From positions 1-64,000 of the forward strand of contig JASCOD010000016.1 of NCBI GenBank assembly GCA_029959615.1: DNA of 64,000 nt, read 5' to 3'. This document shows positions 50,301 through 59,510 of the stretch, piece after piece (the stretch's first letter is position 1; each line of letters opens with the position of its first letter). Made by a program: the position numbers and the translations under genes. The notes under the pieces were generated by a model that saw nothing but the letters and a program-made list of their open reading frames with translations, ran no database searches and was not told the DNA's origin. Origin of the DNA: Flavobacteriaceae bacterium PS02338 (GTDB taxonomy: Bacteria > Bacteroidota > Bacteroidia > Sphingobacteriales > Sphingobacteriaceae).

Positions 50301-51899
50301 TTAATTTTGATTGATAATTTTTGTGTTAATTTTTGGAACCGAGTAACTTTTTTTGATATTCTCTAAGCTAACTATGATACCTTTTGTATAGGCATTATGC
50401 TTGTAATTGTGAATTGCTTCCAATACATCTGGATCGATATATCTAGAATTACTTCCATCAATAATCACATTAGTTTCATTCGGAATATCCATCAGTAACA
50501 CCTGAATAGAAGCTTTGTTTAGGAACGATACTTCTTCTGCGAGTTTGATTCTGATGTTCTTTTTATTTCCTTCTTCTTGTACTCGGTAAAAGAAGGGATT
50601 GCGCATATTGGTTCTTAATAAGTAGAAAATAGATACAGCCATACCAATTCCAACTCCTTTTAATAAATCGATACCAACAACACCTATAATAGTAACCACA
50701 AACGGAATAAACTGATCCCAACCTTTGTGATACATATGCTTAAACAAAGCTATTCTCGCTAACTTATACCCAGTTACCAATAAAATTGCTGCCAAACATG
50801 ACAACGGAATCATATTGATTAAAGAGGGAATACATAGTAAAGACAATAATAAAAGCAAACCGTGTGCAATTGCCGAAACTTTAGTACGGCCACCCGCATT
50901 TACATTAGCTGAACTACGTACGATTACCGCTGTCATAGGCAAACCACCCAACATACCACTGGCTACGTTACCTACACCCTGTGCAATTAGTTCCCTATTG
51001 GTTGGTGATACTCTTTTTAGCGGATCGATTTTATCTACCGCCTCAAGACTCAATAAAGTTTCTAAACTTGCAACAACCGCTATAGTTACGGCTACCACCA
51101 ATACTTTAGAATCGAAAATCATTGAGAAATCTGGCAAGGTAAATAAACCGAAGAATTCTGCGGCGCTATTCACTACTGGAATAGTTACCATTTGGTTGTC
51201 TCTCAAAGCATTTGAAGAACCACCAAATACAATTGCACCGATGATACCAATGGCCACTACCACTAATGGCGCAGGCACAACGCTTAATTTCTTAAATTTA
51301 GGCCAAAGCACTAAAACAAGTATGGACACCAAACTGATAGCTATAGCAGCTACACTAAAATGCTGGAGCGCATTTCCCAAGGCGGAGAAAGTGTTCTCTC
51401 CATCTTTTTGAAAAAAGCTCTCATCTCCAAAGAAGTCGCTATCTACACCTAAAGCATGGGGCAATTGTTTCATAATCAACAAAATACCAATACCCGCCAA
51501 CATACCCTCGATTACGCTAGAAGGGAAATAGTTACCAATAGTACCCGCTTTGATTAGCCCTAAAATGAGCTGGAAAACACCAGCCAAAACTACTGCCATT
51601 AAAAAGGCCTGATAGCTACCTAAACTAGTAATCGCAGCTAGTACGATAGTGGTTAAACCCGCTGCCGGACCACTTACACTTAATTGAGAACCACTGATAG
51701 AGGCTACCACCACACCGCCAATGATTCCAGTAAGCAAACCTGCAAATAGAGGAGCACCCGAAGCCAAAGCAATACCCAAACACAGTGGCAATGCCACTAA
51801 AAACACCACGATACTTGCTGGCAAATCGGCTTTTAAGTTCCTTTTTTGCAAATATTTACCGATTCCGCTTCCCATCGAAGCCGAATTTGAATTTTTCAT
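50301..51899 (-). CDS. SulP family anion transporter, probably bicarbonate
   Basis: The 532-residue carrier has 10-12 hydrophobic helices starting LKADLPASIVVFLVALPLCLGIALASGAPLFAGLLTG, the SulP signature, with SGSQLSVSGPAAG and MLGGLPMTAVIVRSSANVNAGGRTK further on. The C-terminal STAS-like part (about 430-532) is short. SulP members carry sulfate, bicarbonate or other anions. Cotranscription with carbonic anhydrases makes bicarbonate the best inference; such clusters are common in Bacteroidota. Confidence 0.9.
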   Translation of the reverse strand: MKNSNSASMGSGIGKYLQKRNLKADLPASIVVFLVALPLCLGIALASGAPLFAGLLTGIIGGVVVASISGSQLSVSGPAAGLTTIVLAAITSLGSYQAFLMAVVLAGVFQLILGLIKAGTIGNYFPSSVIEGMLAGIGILLIMKQLPHALGVDSDFFGDESFFQKDGENTFSALGNALQHFSVAAIAISLVSILVLVLWPKFKKLSVVPAPLVVVAIGIIGAIVFGGSSNALRDNQMVTIPVVNSAAEFFGLFTLPDFSMIFDSKVLVVAVTIAVVASLETLLSLEAVDKIDPLKRVSPTNRELIAQGVGNVASGMLGGLPMTAVIVRSSANVNAGGRTKVSAIAHGLLLLLSLLCIPSLINMIPLSCLAAILLVTGYKLARIALFKHMYHKGWDQFIPFVVTIIGVVGIDLLKGVGIGMAVSIFYLLRTNMRNPFFYRVQEEGNKKNIRIKLAEEVSFLNKASIQVLLMDIPNETNVIIDGSNSRYIDPDVLEAIHNYKHNAYTKGIIVSLENIKKSYSVPKINTKIINQN

Positions 51900-51975
51900 A
51901 AAGAATTATATTAATTTCTAAGGTTATTATAAGAGTTTAGCTCCACAAATATGTGATGCTAATGATTACATTAAC

Positions 51976-52314
51976 TTATGAGAAATTAGGAGGCGGTGTT
52001 GGAACCGAAGGATGGTGTGGATCGACATAACGTCGAGAGTGCTCAATAAAGCTATTAGGAACACCACAATCTAAATCAAGATGTACGTAGTTAAGGTCAT
52101 ATTTCGGAAGAACCAATTTATAATCTACAAACTTAGCACCTGATTTTCCTTTATCTTCCGAGGTATTTTCATTTTCTAATTGCATAATTACTGAAACCAT
52201 AAATTCATCATCGCAATGCGATAAAAATACAGGCGCACCAGAAATGATCATTTTTGAGACAAAGATGCTCATAAATGTGACCATGATTAGTAACTTGTAT
52301 TTTCTTAGATTCAT
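51976..52314 (-). CDS. Small secreted or anchored protein of the SulP cluster
   Basis: The 112-residue protein has a hydrophobic N-terminal signal-like segment (about 6-30). The mature part carries an acidic stretch (ENENTSEDKGKSGAKFVDYKLVL) and ends in His/Pro residues (DPHHPSVPTPPPNFS). I do not recognise a family with a known role. It precedes the SulP gene in the same direction (76 bases), so it may be the first gene of that operon. It diverges from a porin gene. Confidence 0.6.
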   Translation of the reverse strand: MNLRKYKLLIMVTFMSIFVSKMIISGAPVFLSHCDDEFMVSVIMQLENENTSEDKGKSGAKFVDYKLVLPKYDLNYVHLDLDCGVPNSFIEHSRRYVDPHHPSVPTPPPNFS

Positions 52315-52370
52315 AAATTTCTAATGCAATTCTAATTCTTCCAAAGAAATCCCGAATTAATTTAAAATCA

Positions 52371-52393
52371 AAATATATTACGTAATATATTTG
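52371..52393. promoter_or_regulatory. 22-bp palindrome overlapping promoter in divergent region
   Basis: AAATATATTA (52371-52380), CG, TAATATATTT (52383-52392) is a perfect 22-base palindrome. The right half includes TATATTTG (52386-52393), a -7 box for the porin gene on the plus strand. The left side faces the promoter of the small secreted-protein/SulP operon. A dimeric regulator could control both directions, but AT-rich palindromes may arise by chance. Confidence 0.55.
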
Positions 52394-52486
52394 TAATATA
52401 AGGATAATGTTACGGTGATCTCAAAATTATTAGGCATTTTCAAACTTTATTTCAATATAAGTATTTCAATCTATTTTATAAACCCA

Positions 52487-53722
52487 ATGAGGAACTTTTT
52501 GGTTTTTGTATTCTTTCTTTTACCTATTATCGCCGAAGCGCAAAACAATAATGCGCCTTCATCTTATGACCCTCACGATATTAAAATAACTGGTTATCTG
52601 CAAACTCAGTTTCAAATAGCTCAATCACCTGGAATTTATTCTTGGTCTGGAGGAGATTTTAGCGAGCATTCTAGTAGCCGTTTTATGCTTAGACGTGGTC
52701 GTTTGAAAGTAGATAGAGTAGATAAATTCTCTTCAGTGGTTTTTCAGTTAGATGGTACACAAGACGGCGTTAGAATTATGGATGCCTTTATTCAATTCCA
52801 CAATCCAGAAGACAAATCTTTGAAATTTACAGCAGGTTTATTTAACAGACCATTTGGCTACTCTATTGTTTACTCATCTGGCTACAGAGATTTTCCAGAA
52901 AGAGCTCGTGTTTTCCAAACTTTAATGCCAAGGGAAAGGGATTTAGGGGCAATGATTTCCTATAAACCAAACAAAGCTTTCTCTTTTATTACCGCAGAAC
53001 TTGCTGTAGTTAATGGTAGCGGATTAAATGCCCGAGATTATGATTCCAATAAGGACATTATCGGCAATTTAAGTTTCAATTTTGACAGTTTGGCCAATAA
53101 AAAATTACATTTAGGTTTTGGGGCTTCGATTTACAAAGGAACCGTTAGAAACAATACAACTACAGTATTTAAGCCTATAAACAGTGGTTTTTCCAACTCA
53201 ACTGATGCCACCAACGAAGGGTATAATTTCAGAAGAGATTACTATGGTGCCAACCTTCAGCTTGGCTATAAAAATAGCTTTGGAGAAACTACCTTTAAAA
53301 CAGAATATATAGAAGGTAAACAACCTGGAGTAGCAGCCTCTGCAAGTACTTCTGGACTAGCTGCGAGTACGAGTTTTGCTACCCAGCCCACTGGAAATTT
53401 ATATCTGCGCAACTTTAACGGCTACTTCTTTTGGCTAACACAGCAAATCGCCAATAGCAAACTAACCGCTATAGTTGGCTATGATGTTTACGACCCAAAT
53501 ACTGATGTCGATGAGTCTGAAATAGGTATGGTAGGTAGCAATACTACTGCAGGAGATATCAAATTTAGCACACTAGGCTACGGATTTACTTATGCGCTAA
53601 ACGGTCGTTTAAAACTAACCGTTTACAATGAACACGTAAAAAATGATGGTACAGCATTGCCAAATTACCAAAGCGACATTAAAGACAACGTATTTACCAC
53701 TCGTCTGCAATATAGATGGTAG
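52487..53722 (+). CDS. Phosphate-selective-type outer membrane porin
   Basis: The start at 52487 (MRNFLVFVFFLLPIIAEAQ) gives 411 residues with a clean signal peptide; the longer frame from 52415 adds 24 residues before it. The barrel shows KITGYLQTQFQIAQ, SSSRFMLRRGRLKVDRV (an Arg/Lys-rich constriction typical of OprO/OprP-like porins) and a C-terminal strand ending TTRLQYRW. It likely admits anions. Its promoter region is shared with the SulP/carbonic anhydrase cluster, so it may be the outer membrane partner for that uptake path. Confidence 0.85.
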   Translation: MRNFLVFVFFLLPIIAEAQNNNAPSSYDPHDIKITGYLQTQFQIAQSPGIYSWSGGDFSEHSSSRFMLRRGRLKVDRVDKFSSVVFQLDGTQDGVRIMDAFIQFHNPEDKSLKFTAGLFNRPFGYSIVYSSGYRDFPERARVFQTLMPRERDLGAMISYKPNKAFSFITAELAVVNGSGLNARDYDSNKDIIGNLSFNFDSLANKKLHLGFGASIYKGTVRNNTTTVFKPINSGFSNSTDATNEGYNFRRDYYGANLQLGYKNSFGETTFKTEYIEGKQPGVAASASTSGLAASTSFATQPTGNLYLRNFNGYFFWLTQQIANSKLTAIVGYDVYDPNTDVDESEIGMVGSNTTAGDIKFSTLGYGFTYALNGRLKLTVYNEHVKNDGTALPNYQSDIKDNVFTTRLQYRW

Positions 53723-53886
53723 AATGTGGTTAACTGTTTAAATTGGTTAACTGCTTAGATCGATCTATTGTTAAATTGCTTTATTGCTTTATTGTTGCGA
53801 ACTTGTTAGGCAGATTTTTCGGACTTTCGGAATAGCCCAATGAACAAGTGAACTAATGAACCATTAAACCAAGTGTACCAAAACAT

Positions 53887-55428
53887 ATGAACAACAAAAT
53901 CGAAATCTTAAAAGACAAAATACAGAAAGCACATTTAGGTGGTGGACAAGCTCGTATTGACAGCCAACATCAAAAAGGCAAACTTACTGCTCGCGAACGT
54001 ATTCATTTCTTATTAGACGAAGGAAGTTTTGAAGAAATTGGAATGTTAGTTACTCATCGTAGCACGGATTTTGGAATGGAGAACGAAAAATACCTTGGCG
54101 ATGGCGTAATCACAGGGTATGGTACCGTAAATGGCAGGTTAACCTACGTATTTTCTCAAGATTTTACAGTTTTTGGAGGCTCATTATCTGAAACCCATGC
54201 AGAGAAAATCTGCAAGATTATGGATATGGCCATGAAAAACGGTGCGCCAATTATCGGTTTAAATGATAGTGGAGGTGCTCGTATTCAAGAAGGCGTGGTT
54301 TCATTAGGTGGTTATGCTGATATTTTCTATCGCAATGTACAAGCTTCCGGAGTTATTCCTCAGCTTTCGGCCATTATGGGTCCTTGTGCTGGTGGTGCGG
54401 TGTATTCTCCTGCCATTACAGATTTCATTCTAATGGTAGAAAATACTTCTTATATGTTCGTAACTGGACCAAACGTGGTGAAAACCGTAACTCATGAAGA
54501 AGTAAGTTCTGAAGAATTAGGTGGAGCAAGTACACATGCTACCAAATCTGGGGTCACCCACTTTGCCTGTGCTAACGAAATTGAAGCCATCAACCACTTA
54601 AAGAAAATTCTGAGCTACGTACCACAGAACTGTGAGGATACAGTCCCTTCTATCCCATACGAGCCAAGCAATGAAGAAAGAGCTGTACTAAACGACATCC
54701 TGCCTTCAAATGCGAACCAACCTTACGACATCCGTGAGGTGATTGCACAAGTCACGGATGAAGAAAGCTTTTTTGAAGTACACGCAGCTTATGCAGAAAA
54801 TATGGTAGTAGGCTTCGCCAGATTAGCTGGAAGAAGCATCGGTGTGGTTGCCAATCAACCAGCGTACTTAGCAGGAGTTTTGGATAACAATGCTTCAGTT
54901 AAAGCAGCAAGATTTGTACGCTTTTGCGATTGCTTTAATATTCCTTTATTAGTTTTCGAAGATGTTCCTGGATTTTTACCAGGTACCGACCAAGAATGGA
55001 ATGGCATCATCACCAATGGTGCAAAATTATTGTACGCCTTTAGCGAAGCTACTGTTCCTCGTATTACGGTGATTACCCGTAAGGCTTACGGTGGCGCCTA
55101 TGACGTGATGAATTCTAAGCACATTGGTGCCGATATGAACTATGCTTGGCCAAGTGCAGAAATTGCTGTAATGGGTGCAAAAGGTGCTGCCGAAATCATC
55201 TTCAAGAAGGAAATCAATACTGCAGAAAACCCTGAAGAAAAATGGTTGGAGAAAGAAAAAATATATTCTGATATATTTGCGAACCCTTACCGTGCAGCAG
55301 AACGCGGTTTTGTAGATGAAGTTATCGAGCCATCTAAAACTAGAGAAAAATTAATCAAAGCATTTAAGATGCTTGAAAACAAAGTGGTAAATATGCCTAG
55401 AAAAAAGCATGGCAATATTCCACTTTAG
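53887..55428 (+). CDS. pccB: Acyl-CoA carboxylase carboxyltransferase (beta) subunit
   Basis: The 513-residue carboxyltransferase moves CO2 from biotin to propionyl-CoA (or a similar short acyl-CoA). Signatures are KGKLTARERIHFLLDEGSF, DSGGARIQEGVVSLGGYADIF, the oxyanion-hole segment IMGPCAGGAVYSPAITD and the second half VPGFLPGTDQEWNGIITNGAKLLYAF with KAYGGAYDVM. The biotin carboxylase and carrier subunits are not in the window. Methylmalonyl-CoA decarboxylase alpha subunit is the other possible name. The MFS gene follows after 9 bases. Confidence 0.93.
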   Translation: MNNKIEILKDKIQKAHLGGGQARIDSQHQKGKLTARERIHFLLDEGSFEEIGMLVTHRSTDFGMENEKYLGDGVITGYGTVNGRLTYVFSQDFTVFGGSLSETHAEKICKIMDMAMKNGAPIIGLNDSGGARIQEGVVSLGGYADIFYRNVQASGVIPQLSAIMGPCAGGAVYSPAITDFILMVENTSYMFVTGPNVVKTVTHEEVSSEELGGASTHATKSGVTHFACANEIEAINHLKKILSYVPQNCEDTVPSIPYEPSNEERAVLNDILPSNANQPYDIREVIAQVTDEESFFEVHAAYAENMVVGFARLAGRSIGVVANQPAYLAGVLDNNASVKAARFVRFCDCFNIPLLVFEDVPGFLPGTDQEWNGIITNGAKLLYAFSEATVPRITVITRKAYGGAYDVMNSKHIGADMNYAWPSAEIAVMGAKGAAEIIFKKEINTAENPEEKWLEKEKIYSDIFANPYRAAERGFVDEVIEPSKTREKLIKAFKMLENKVVNMPRKKHGNIPL

Positions 55429-55437
55429 GAAATTGAA

Positions 55438-56601
55438 ATGCAGCATATTTTAAAACGAACTGACGTAATTTTAATGGCCTTTTGTACAGGCCTCATTGTA
55501 GCAAATATCTACTATTGCCAACCTTTGGTAATCCTCATTGCCAAAGATTTTAATTTGAATGAGAGCGATGCTGGAAGTATTACTTTCTTAACGCAGGCCG
55601 GTTATGCGATCGGTTTATTTCTTCTAGTGCCACTGGGTGATATGTTTGAGAAGAAAAAGCAGATTTTATTTACTACAGCATTAGCTGTTGTTGCTTTGAT
55701 TATTGCAGGGTTTGCAAAAAGCTTCATTGTCTTAGAAATAGCAAGTGTATTGATTGGAGCCTGTTCTATCGTTCCGCAATTGATTTTACCACTTACTGCA
55801 TCACTAAGTAACGACGAAAATAGAGGTGCAAATATTGGCATTGTAATGAGTGGTCTGTTGGTTGGTATTTTAGCATCAAGGGCAGTAAGTGGCATAGTTG
55901 GAGATTTATTCGGTTGGCGAGCGATGTTTTTAATTGCCGCCGCAATTTGTACGCTACTCATCTTTTTAATGGCTATCCGTTTTCCTAAAAACCTTCCAAC
56001 TTTCAAAGGAACTTACAAAGAATTGATGAGCTCAATGTTTGGTTATATTAAAACGCAACCAGCATTAAGAGAAGCTTCATTAATTAACTTCTTTGCCTTT
56101 ATTGTTATCATGGGATTTTGGACTACCATGGTACTATATTTAGCTAATCCACCATACCAATTTAGCACTTATCAAATCGGATTGTTCGGTATTGCAGGTG
56201 CGGCAGGAGCTTTGGCTGCACCATTGGTCGGAAAATTAAGTGGCGGCAGTAATCCTCGTAAAAACTTAATGATTGGTTTTATTTTAGAACTGATTAGCGT
56301 AGGTCTGTTTTATTTCACGGGCCACAATGTTTTCCTTTTCGTTATCGGAATTATTTTGATAGATATTGGCCAGCAAGCAATACACGTAACCAACCAAACC
56401 CGTATTTATACCTTAGTTCCCGAAGCACGAAATCGGCTCAATACCATTTTTATGTCGGTAAGTTTTGTGGGTGCAGCCTGTGGTTCTGCTTTAGGTTTGT
56501 GGTTATGGAGCTTAGGTGGTTGGACAATGTTCTGCGCCGGCGTTACAGCCATCATCATTTTAAATATGTTGATCTATCAATTTTATAAAAGAAAAAATTA
56601 A
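55438..56601 (+). CDS. MFS transporter
   Basis: The 387-residue carrier has 12 predicted helices. Between TM2 and TM3 is GDMFEKKKQILFTT, the usual MFS motif A position. The sequence resembles the drug:H+ antiporter-like (AraJ/YnfM-type) group. There is no evidence for a substrate. It is 9 bases after the carboxylase subunit, so it may be cotranscribed, and two bases before the following outer membrane gene. Confidence 0.88.
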   Translation: MQHILKRTDVILMAFCTGLIVANIYYCQPLVILIAKDFNLNESDAGSITFLTQAGYAIGLFLLVPLGDMFEKKKQILFTTALAVVALIIAGFAKSFIVLEIASVLIGACSIVPQLILPLTASLSNDENRGANIGIVMSGLLVGILASRAVSGIVGDLFGWRAMFLIAAAICTLLIFLMAIRFPKNLPTFKGTYKELMSSMFGYIKTQPALREASLINFFAFIVIMGFWTTMVLYLANPPYQFSTYQIGLFGIAGAAGALAAPLVGKLSGGSNPRKNLMIGFILELISVGLFYFTGHNVFLFVIGIILIDIGQQAIHVTNQTRIYTLVPEARNRLNTIFMSVSFVGAACGSALGLWLWSLGGWTMFCAGVTAIIILNMLIYQFYKRKN

Positions 56602-56603
56602 AT

Positions 56604-57197
56604 ATGAAACCATCTAAATTACTCATCTCATTGTTATTTATCCTTGCTTTTGAATTAGCTAATGGACAAGACACTACGAAAACACCGATTCCTGAAGTGG
56701 TATCACTAAATAAGGTAAATATCTTTATACCTAGTTTGGGACTTGAAAGAGAACAAAAATTAACCGCTACTACCACTTTAACTTTGGGCATTAATTATCA
56801 ATTCACCTTTCTTAGAGAATATATTCCCTATATGAATTACAATGGTTATTCTCTTACCAATCAAGGAGTAGCTACAAACAGTAAATTAAAGGCAGTACCT
56901 GGAGCCAATCTTAATTATCGCTATTATTATAATCTCGATGTACGACATGCGAAAAACAAAAGCACCTTAAACAATACCGCAGATTATATAGGTTTAGATT
57001 TCGGAGCTGTTTTTCCTAAAATGTTTAACGAAAAAAATCAATATAATTACCAAATAGCAATCACTCCAAACTGGGGTATCCAAAGAACACAAAATAAAAA
57101 TGCAAATTTCGAATTTGCGGTGGGTCCTTCGCTAGTAATCAATCCTTACGAAGTGTTATTAGGTGTTGGAATAAAAGTTGGTGCATCGATACTTTAA
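56604..57197 (+). CDS. Secreted beta-rich protein, outer membrane-like
   Basis: A 197-residue protein with a signal peptide ending at ANGQD. It then shows strand-rich sequence (LNKVNIFIPSLGLEREQKL, TTLTLGINYQFTFL, GANLNYRYYYNLDVRHAK) and ends KVGASIL. It looks like a small barrel with no recognised family. Its start is 2 bases from the MFS stop, so it is part of the same operon. Confidence 0.7.
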   Translation: MKPSKLLISLLFILAFELANGQDTTKTPIPEVVSLNKVNIFIPSLGLEREQKLTATTTLTLGINYQFTFLREYIPYMNYNGYSLTNQGVATNSKLKAVPGANLNYRYYYNLDVRHAKNKSTLNNTADYIGLDFGAVFPKMFNEKNQYNYQIAITPNWGIQRTQNKNANFEFAVGPSLVINPYEVLLGVGIKVGASIL

Positions 57198-57201
57198 TAA
57201 A

Positions 57202-57612
57202 ATGAGTGCTTTAATAGAACAAATTTTTCCTGCGCTTACTTGGCGTATCAGACAATTAGCCATGTATCCAGAAAAGGAAATTACAGATATGGAATTGCCA
57301 GGTGATTTCGACGCAATGCACTTCGGGCTCTACCACCAATATGAATTGACTGGTGTAGTTTCCTTATTTATTGATGGTACCACTGCTCAATTTAGAAAAA
57401 TGGCAGTGCTGCCCAGCGATCAAGGCAAAGGTTTTGGTTTACAACTGTTACAATACCTTGTTGATTATTGCAAATCGCAAGGCATTAAAAACTTGTGGTG
57501 CAACGCCCGAGTAAGCGCTATCGGATTTTATAAAAAAATTGGTTTCGAAACTGTTGGCGAACCTTACGAACGAAACCAATTAGCATACATTAAAATGGAG
57601 CTTACTTTTTAG
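57202..57612 (+). CDS. GNAT family N-acetyltransferase
   Basis: The start at 57202 (MSALIEQIFP) is preferred over 57178 because it removes the overlap with the previous gene; the product is 136 residues. Motif A, FRKMAVLPSDQGKGFGLQLLQYL, binds acetyl-CoA, and ARVSAIGFYKKIGF with GEPYERNQLAYIKME fits motif B and the C-terminus of GNAT enzymes. The substrate is unknown. It ends 11 bases inside the end of the convergent gene. Confidence 0.88.
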   Translation: MSALIEQIFPALTWRIRQLAMYPEKEITDMELPGDFDAMHFGLYHQYELTGVVSLFIDGTTAQFRKMAVLPSDQGKGFGLQLLQYLVDYCKSQGIKNLWCNARVSAIGFYKKIGFETVGEPYERNQLAYIKMELTF

Positions 57613-58003
57613 GTAAAGCTTTATTCAAATCCATTACAGGAGTTAAACCTTCAGACGGTATATAAATAATTTGTGGCAAACTGCCTTTATCCGCCAATTT
57701 TTCTAAAGTTCTGATAAACAAATATTGGTTATAGATACTAGAAAGTGTCCCATTTTCCACTTTCATTGCTTCTGCCATACCTTTGGCACGTTCAATTTCA
57801 GCAGCTGCATTGAGCTTTTCAGCTTCTAACCTAGCTTTGGCTTCTTCCACTAAAATTCTACGATTCTGTTCAGCTTTAGCCATTTCAGCTTTTCCAGCCA
57901 TTTCTTGCTGCCAAACATTATAGCGAGGCAAGCCCCACATTAAAGCCACAATAACAATTAAAACAAAGAGTGCCGTAGGAATAAAAATTTTGATTACGTT
58001 CAT
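57602..58003 (-). CDS. Membrane-anchored coiled-coil protein resembling a prohibitin tail
   Basis: The start at about 58003 (MNVIKIFIPTALF) gives 133 residues; the longer frame to 58093 overlaps the M42 gene promoter region. A single membrane helix (about 5-25) is followed by an Ala/Glu/Lys/Arg coiled coil (about 35-80, with AKAEQNRRILVEEAKARLEA). The tail SSIYNQYLFIRTLEKLADKG, QIIYIPSEGLTPVMDLNKA is much like the C-terminal end of SPFH/prohibitin-type proteins, yet the SPFH domain between helix and coil is missing. It may be a shortened family member or a distinct small protein. Confidence 0.7.
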   Translation of the reverse strand: MNVIKIFIPTALFVLIVIVALMWGLPRYNVWQQEMAGKAEMAKAEQNRRILVEEAKARLEAEKLNAAAEIERAKGMAEAMKVENGTLSSIYNQYLFIRTLEKLADKGSLPQIIYIPSEGLTPVMDLNKALPKK

Positions 58004-58119
58004 ATGATATAGTTTTACAGTTTCCAGTAATATAATGATTTTCGTGTCAAAAATCAAGAAACAGGTTTCATTAATTGCCTTTAAATTGTACATTTACCAC
58101 CATACATATAATTACAACT

Positions 58120-59232
58120 ATGGCAAAAAAGAAAGACGAAAATAAAAAGCATGTGCCTGTAGTTACCAAAAAATCACTACAGTTTTTCGAAAAATATATC
58201 AATAACGCCGCACCTACTGGTTATGAGTGGGAAGGACAGAAACTTTGGTTAGAATATCTTAAACCTTACGTAGATGAGCATTTCGTAGATAATTATGGTA
58301 CTGCTGTAGGCGTAATCAATCCAAAAGCAGCATATAAAGTAGTTATTGAAGCTCACGCTGATGAAATTTCTTGGTACGTAAACTACATCACTAACGATGG
58401 TTTGATCTATGTAATTCGCAACGGCGGTTCCGACCATCAAATTGCACCATCAAAACGCGTAAATATCCACACCGAAAAAGGTTTTGTAAAAGCTGTATTT
58501 GGCTGGCCTGCAATTCACACTCGTCATGGTGAGAAAGAACAAACACCAGAATTGAAAAACATCTTCTTAGATTGCGGTTGCACTACTAAGGAAGAAGTGG
58601 AGGCTTTGGGTGTTCATGTGGGTTGTGTAATCACTTACGAAGATGAATTTATGGTGCTAAACGATCGTTATTACGTTGGTCGTGCTTTAGACAACCGTGC
58701 TGGTGGTTTCATGATTGCCGAAGTAGCTCGTTTACTAAAAGAGAATAAGAAAAAACTACCTTTTGGTTTATATATTGTGAACTCGGTACAAGAGGAAATT
58801 GGCTTACGTGGTGCCGAAATGATTGCGCATCGCATTAAGCCGAACGTAGCGATTGTTACCGATGTAACTCACGATACTACCACGCCAATGATCAATAAAA
58901 TAACACAAGGTGATTTATCTGCCGGAAAAGGACCTGTGGTTTCTTACGCACCAGCAGTACAAACCAACTTGAACAAATTATTGATCAAAACTGCCGAAAA
59001 AGCGGGTATTCCGTTCCAACGTCAGGCATCTTCACGCTCTACAGGAACTGATACTGATGCTTTCGCCTACTCAAACGGTGGTGTACCTTCGGCATTAATT
59101 TCATTGCCTTTGCGTTACATGCACACTACGGTTGAGATGGTACACAAAGAAGACGTTGATAATGTAATCAGCTTAATTTACGAAAGTCTGTTGGCCATCA
59201 AAGACGGACAAGATTTTAGAGAGTTCAAATAG
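58120..59232 (+). CDS. M42 family aminopeptidase
   Basis: The start at 58120 (MAKKKDENKKH) gives 370 residues. The enzyme cuts N-terminal residues off peptides and forms a large tetrahedral, two-metal assembly. Metal and catalytic residues are visible: EAHADEIS, the bridging Asp in GRALDNRAGGF, the pair of Glu in SVQEEIGLRGA, the Asp in IVTDVTHD and the His in PLRYMHTTVEM. It is cytoplasmic. It diverges from the coiled-coil gene and is followed by a terminator. Confidence 0.93.
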   Translation: MAKKKDENKKHVPVVTKKSLQFFEKYINNAAPTGYEWEGQKLWLEYLKPYVDEHFVDNYGTAVGVINPKAAYKVVIEAHADEISWYVNYITNDGLIYVIRNGGSDHQIAPSKRVNIHTEKGFVKAVFGWPAIHTRHGEKEQTPELKNIFLDCGCTTKEEVEALGVHVGCVITYEDEFMVLNDRYYVGRALDNRAGGFMIAEVARLLKENKKKLPFGLYIVNSVQEEIGLRGAEMIAHRIKPNVAIVTDVTHDTTTPMINKITQGDLSAGKGPVVSYAPAVQTNLNKLLIKTAEKAGIPFQRQASSRSTGTDTDAFAYSNGGVPSALISLPLRYMHTTVEMVHKEDVDNVISLIYESLLAIKDGQDFREFK

Positions 59233-59263
59233 GAATAAAGATAAAAGAACAAGGAACAAAGAT

Positions 59264-59289
59264 AGGTTCGAGATTAATTTCTCGGACCT
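59264..59289 (+). terminator. Terminator after M42 peptidase gene
   Basis: AGGTTCGAGA (59264-59273) and TCTCGGACCT (59280-59289) form a stem with one mismatch, followed by a run of T. Confidence 0.82.
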
Positions 59290-59312
59290 TTTTTTTATTT
59301 TATAATCGCCGC

Positions 59313-59413
59313 CGTCATTGCCAGGCACCTTTGTCCCGACTACTTGGGGAAGCAATCTTACAAAGGTTAATAATTTCATTTGCTTTAAGATTGCTTCGTT
59401 CCTCACAATGACG
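59313..59413. repeat. 101-bp palindromic interspersed repeat (MITE-like)
   Basis: Outer arms: CGTCATTG at 59313 with AGG a few bases on, and CAATGACG ending at 59413 with CCT a few bases before. Inner arms: GAAGCAATCTTA (59349-59360) and TAAGATTGCTTC (59386-59397), a perfect 12-base inverted repeat. The words CGTCATTGC...GAAGCAATCT and GATTGCTTCGTTCCTC recall a repeat spread through many bacterial genomes. Confidence 0.75.
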
Positions 59414-59455
59414 AATCTCTATTCATTTTGAAAAACAAAACCAGTATTACTATTT

Positions 59456-59510
59456 CCCGATAGTCCCGCCAATGTTGCTGCCGTGAAAAACGGCATACAC
59501 GAATGTCGGG
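59456..59510. repeat. Degenerate palindrome
   Basis: CCCGA (59456-59460) and TCGGG (59506-59510) frame a hairpin TGCCGT-GAAAA-ACGGCA (59479-59495). The GTCCCGCCAATGT part resembles one side of the RAYT-linked REP units near 14.1 kb, so this may be a diverged relative. Confidence 0.5.
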
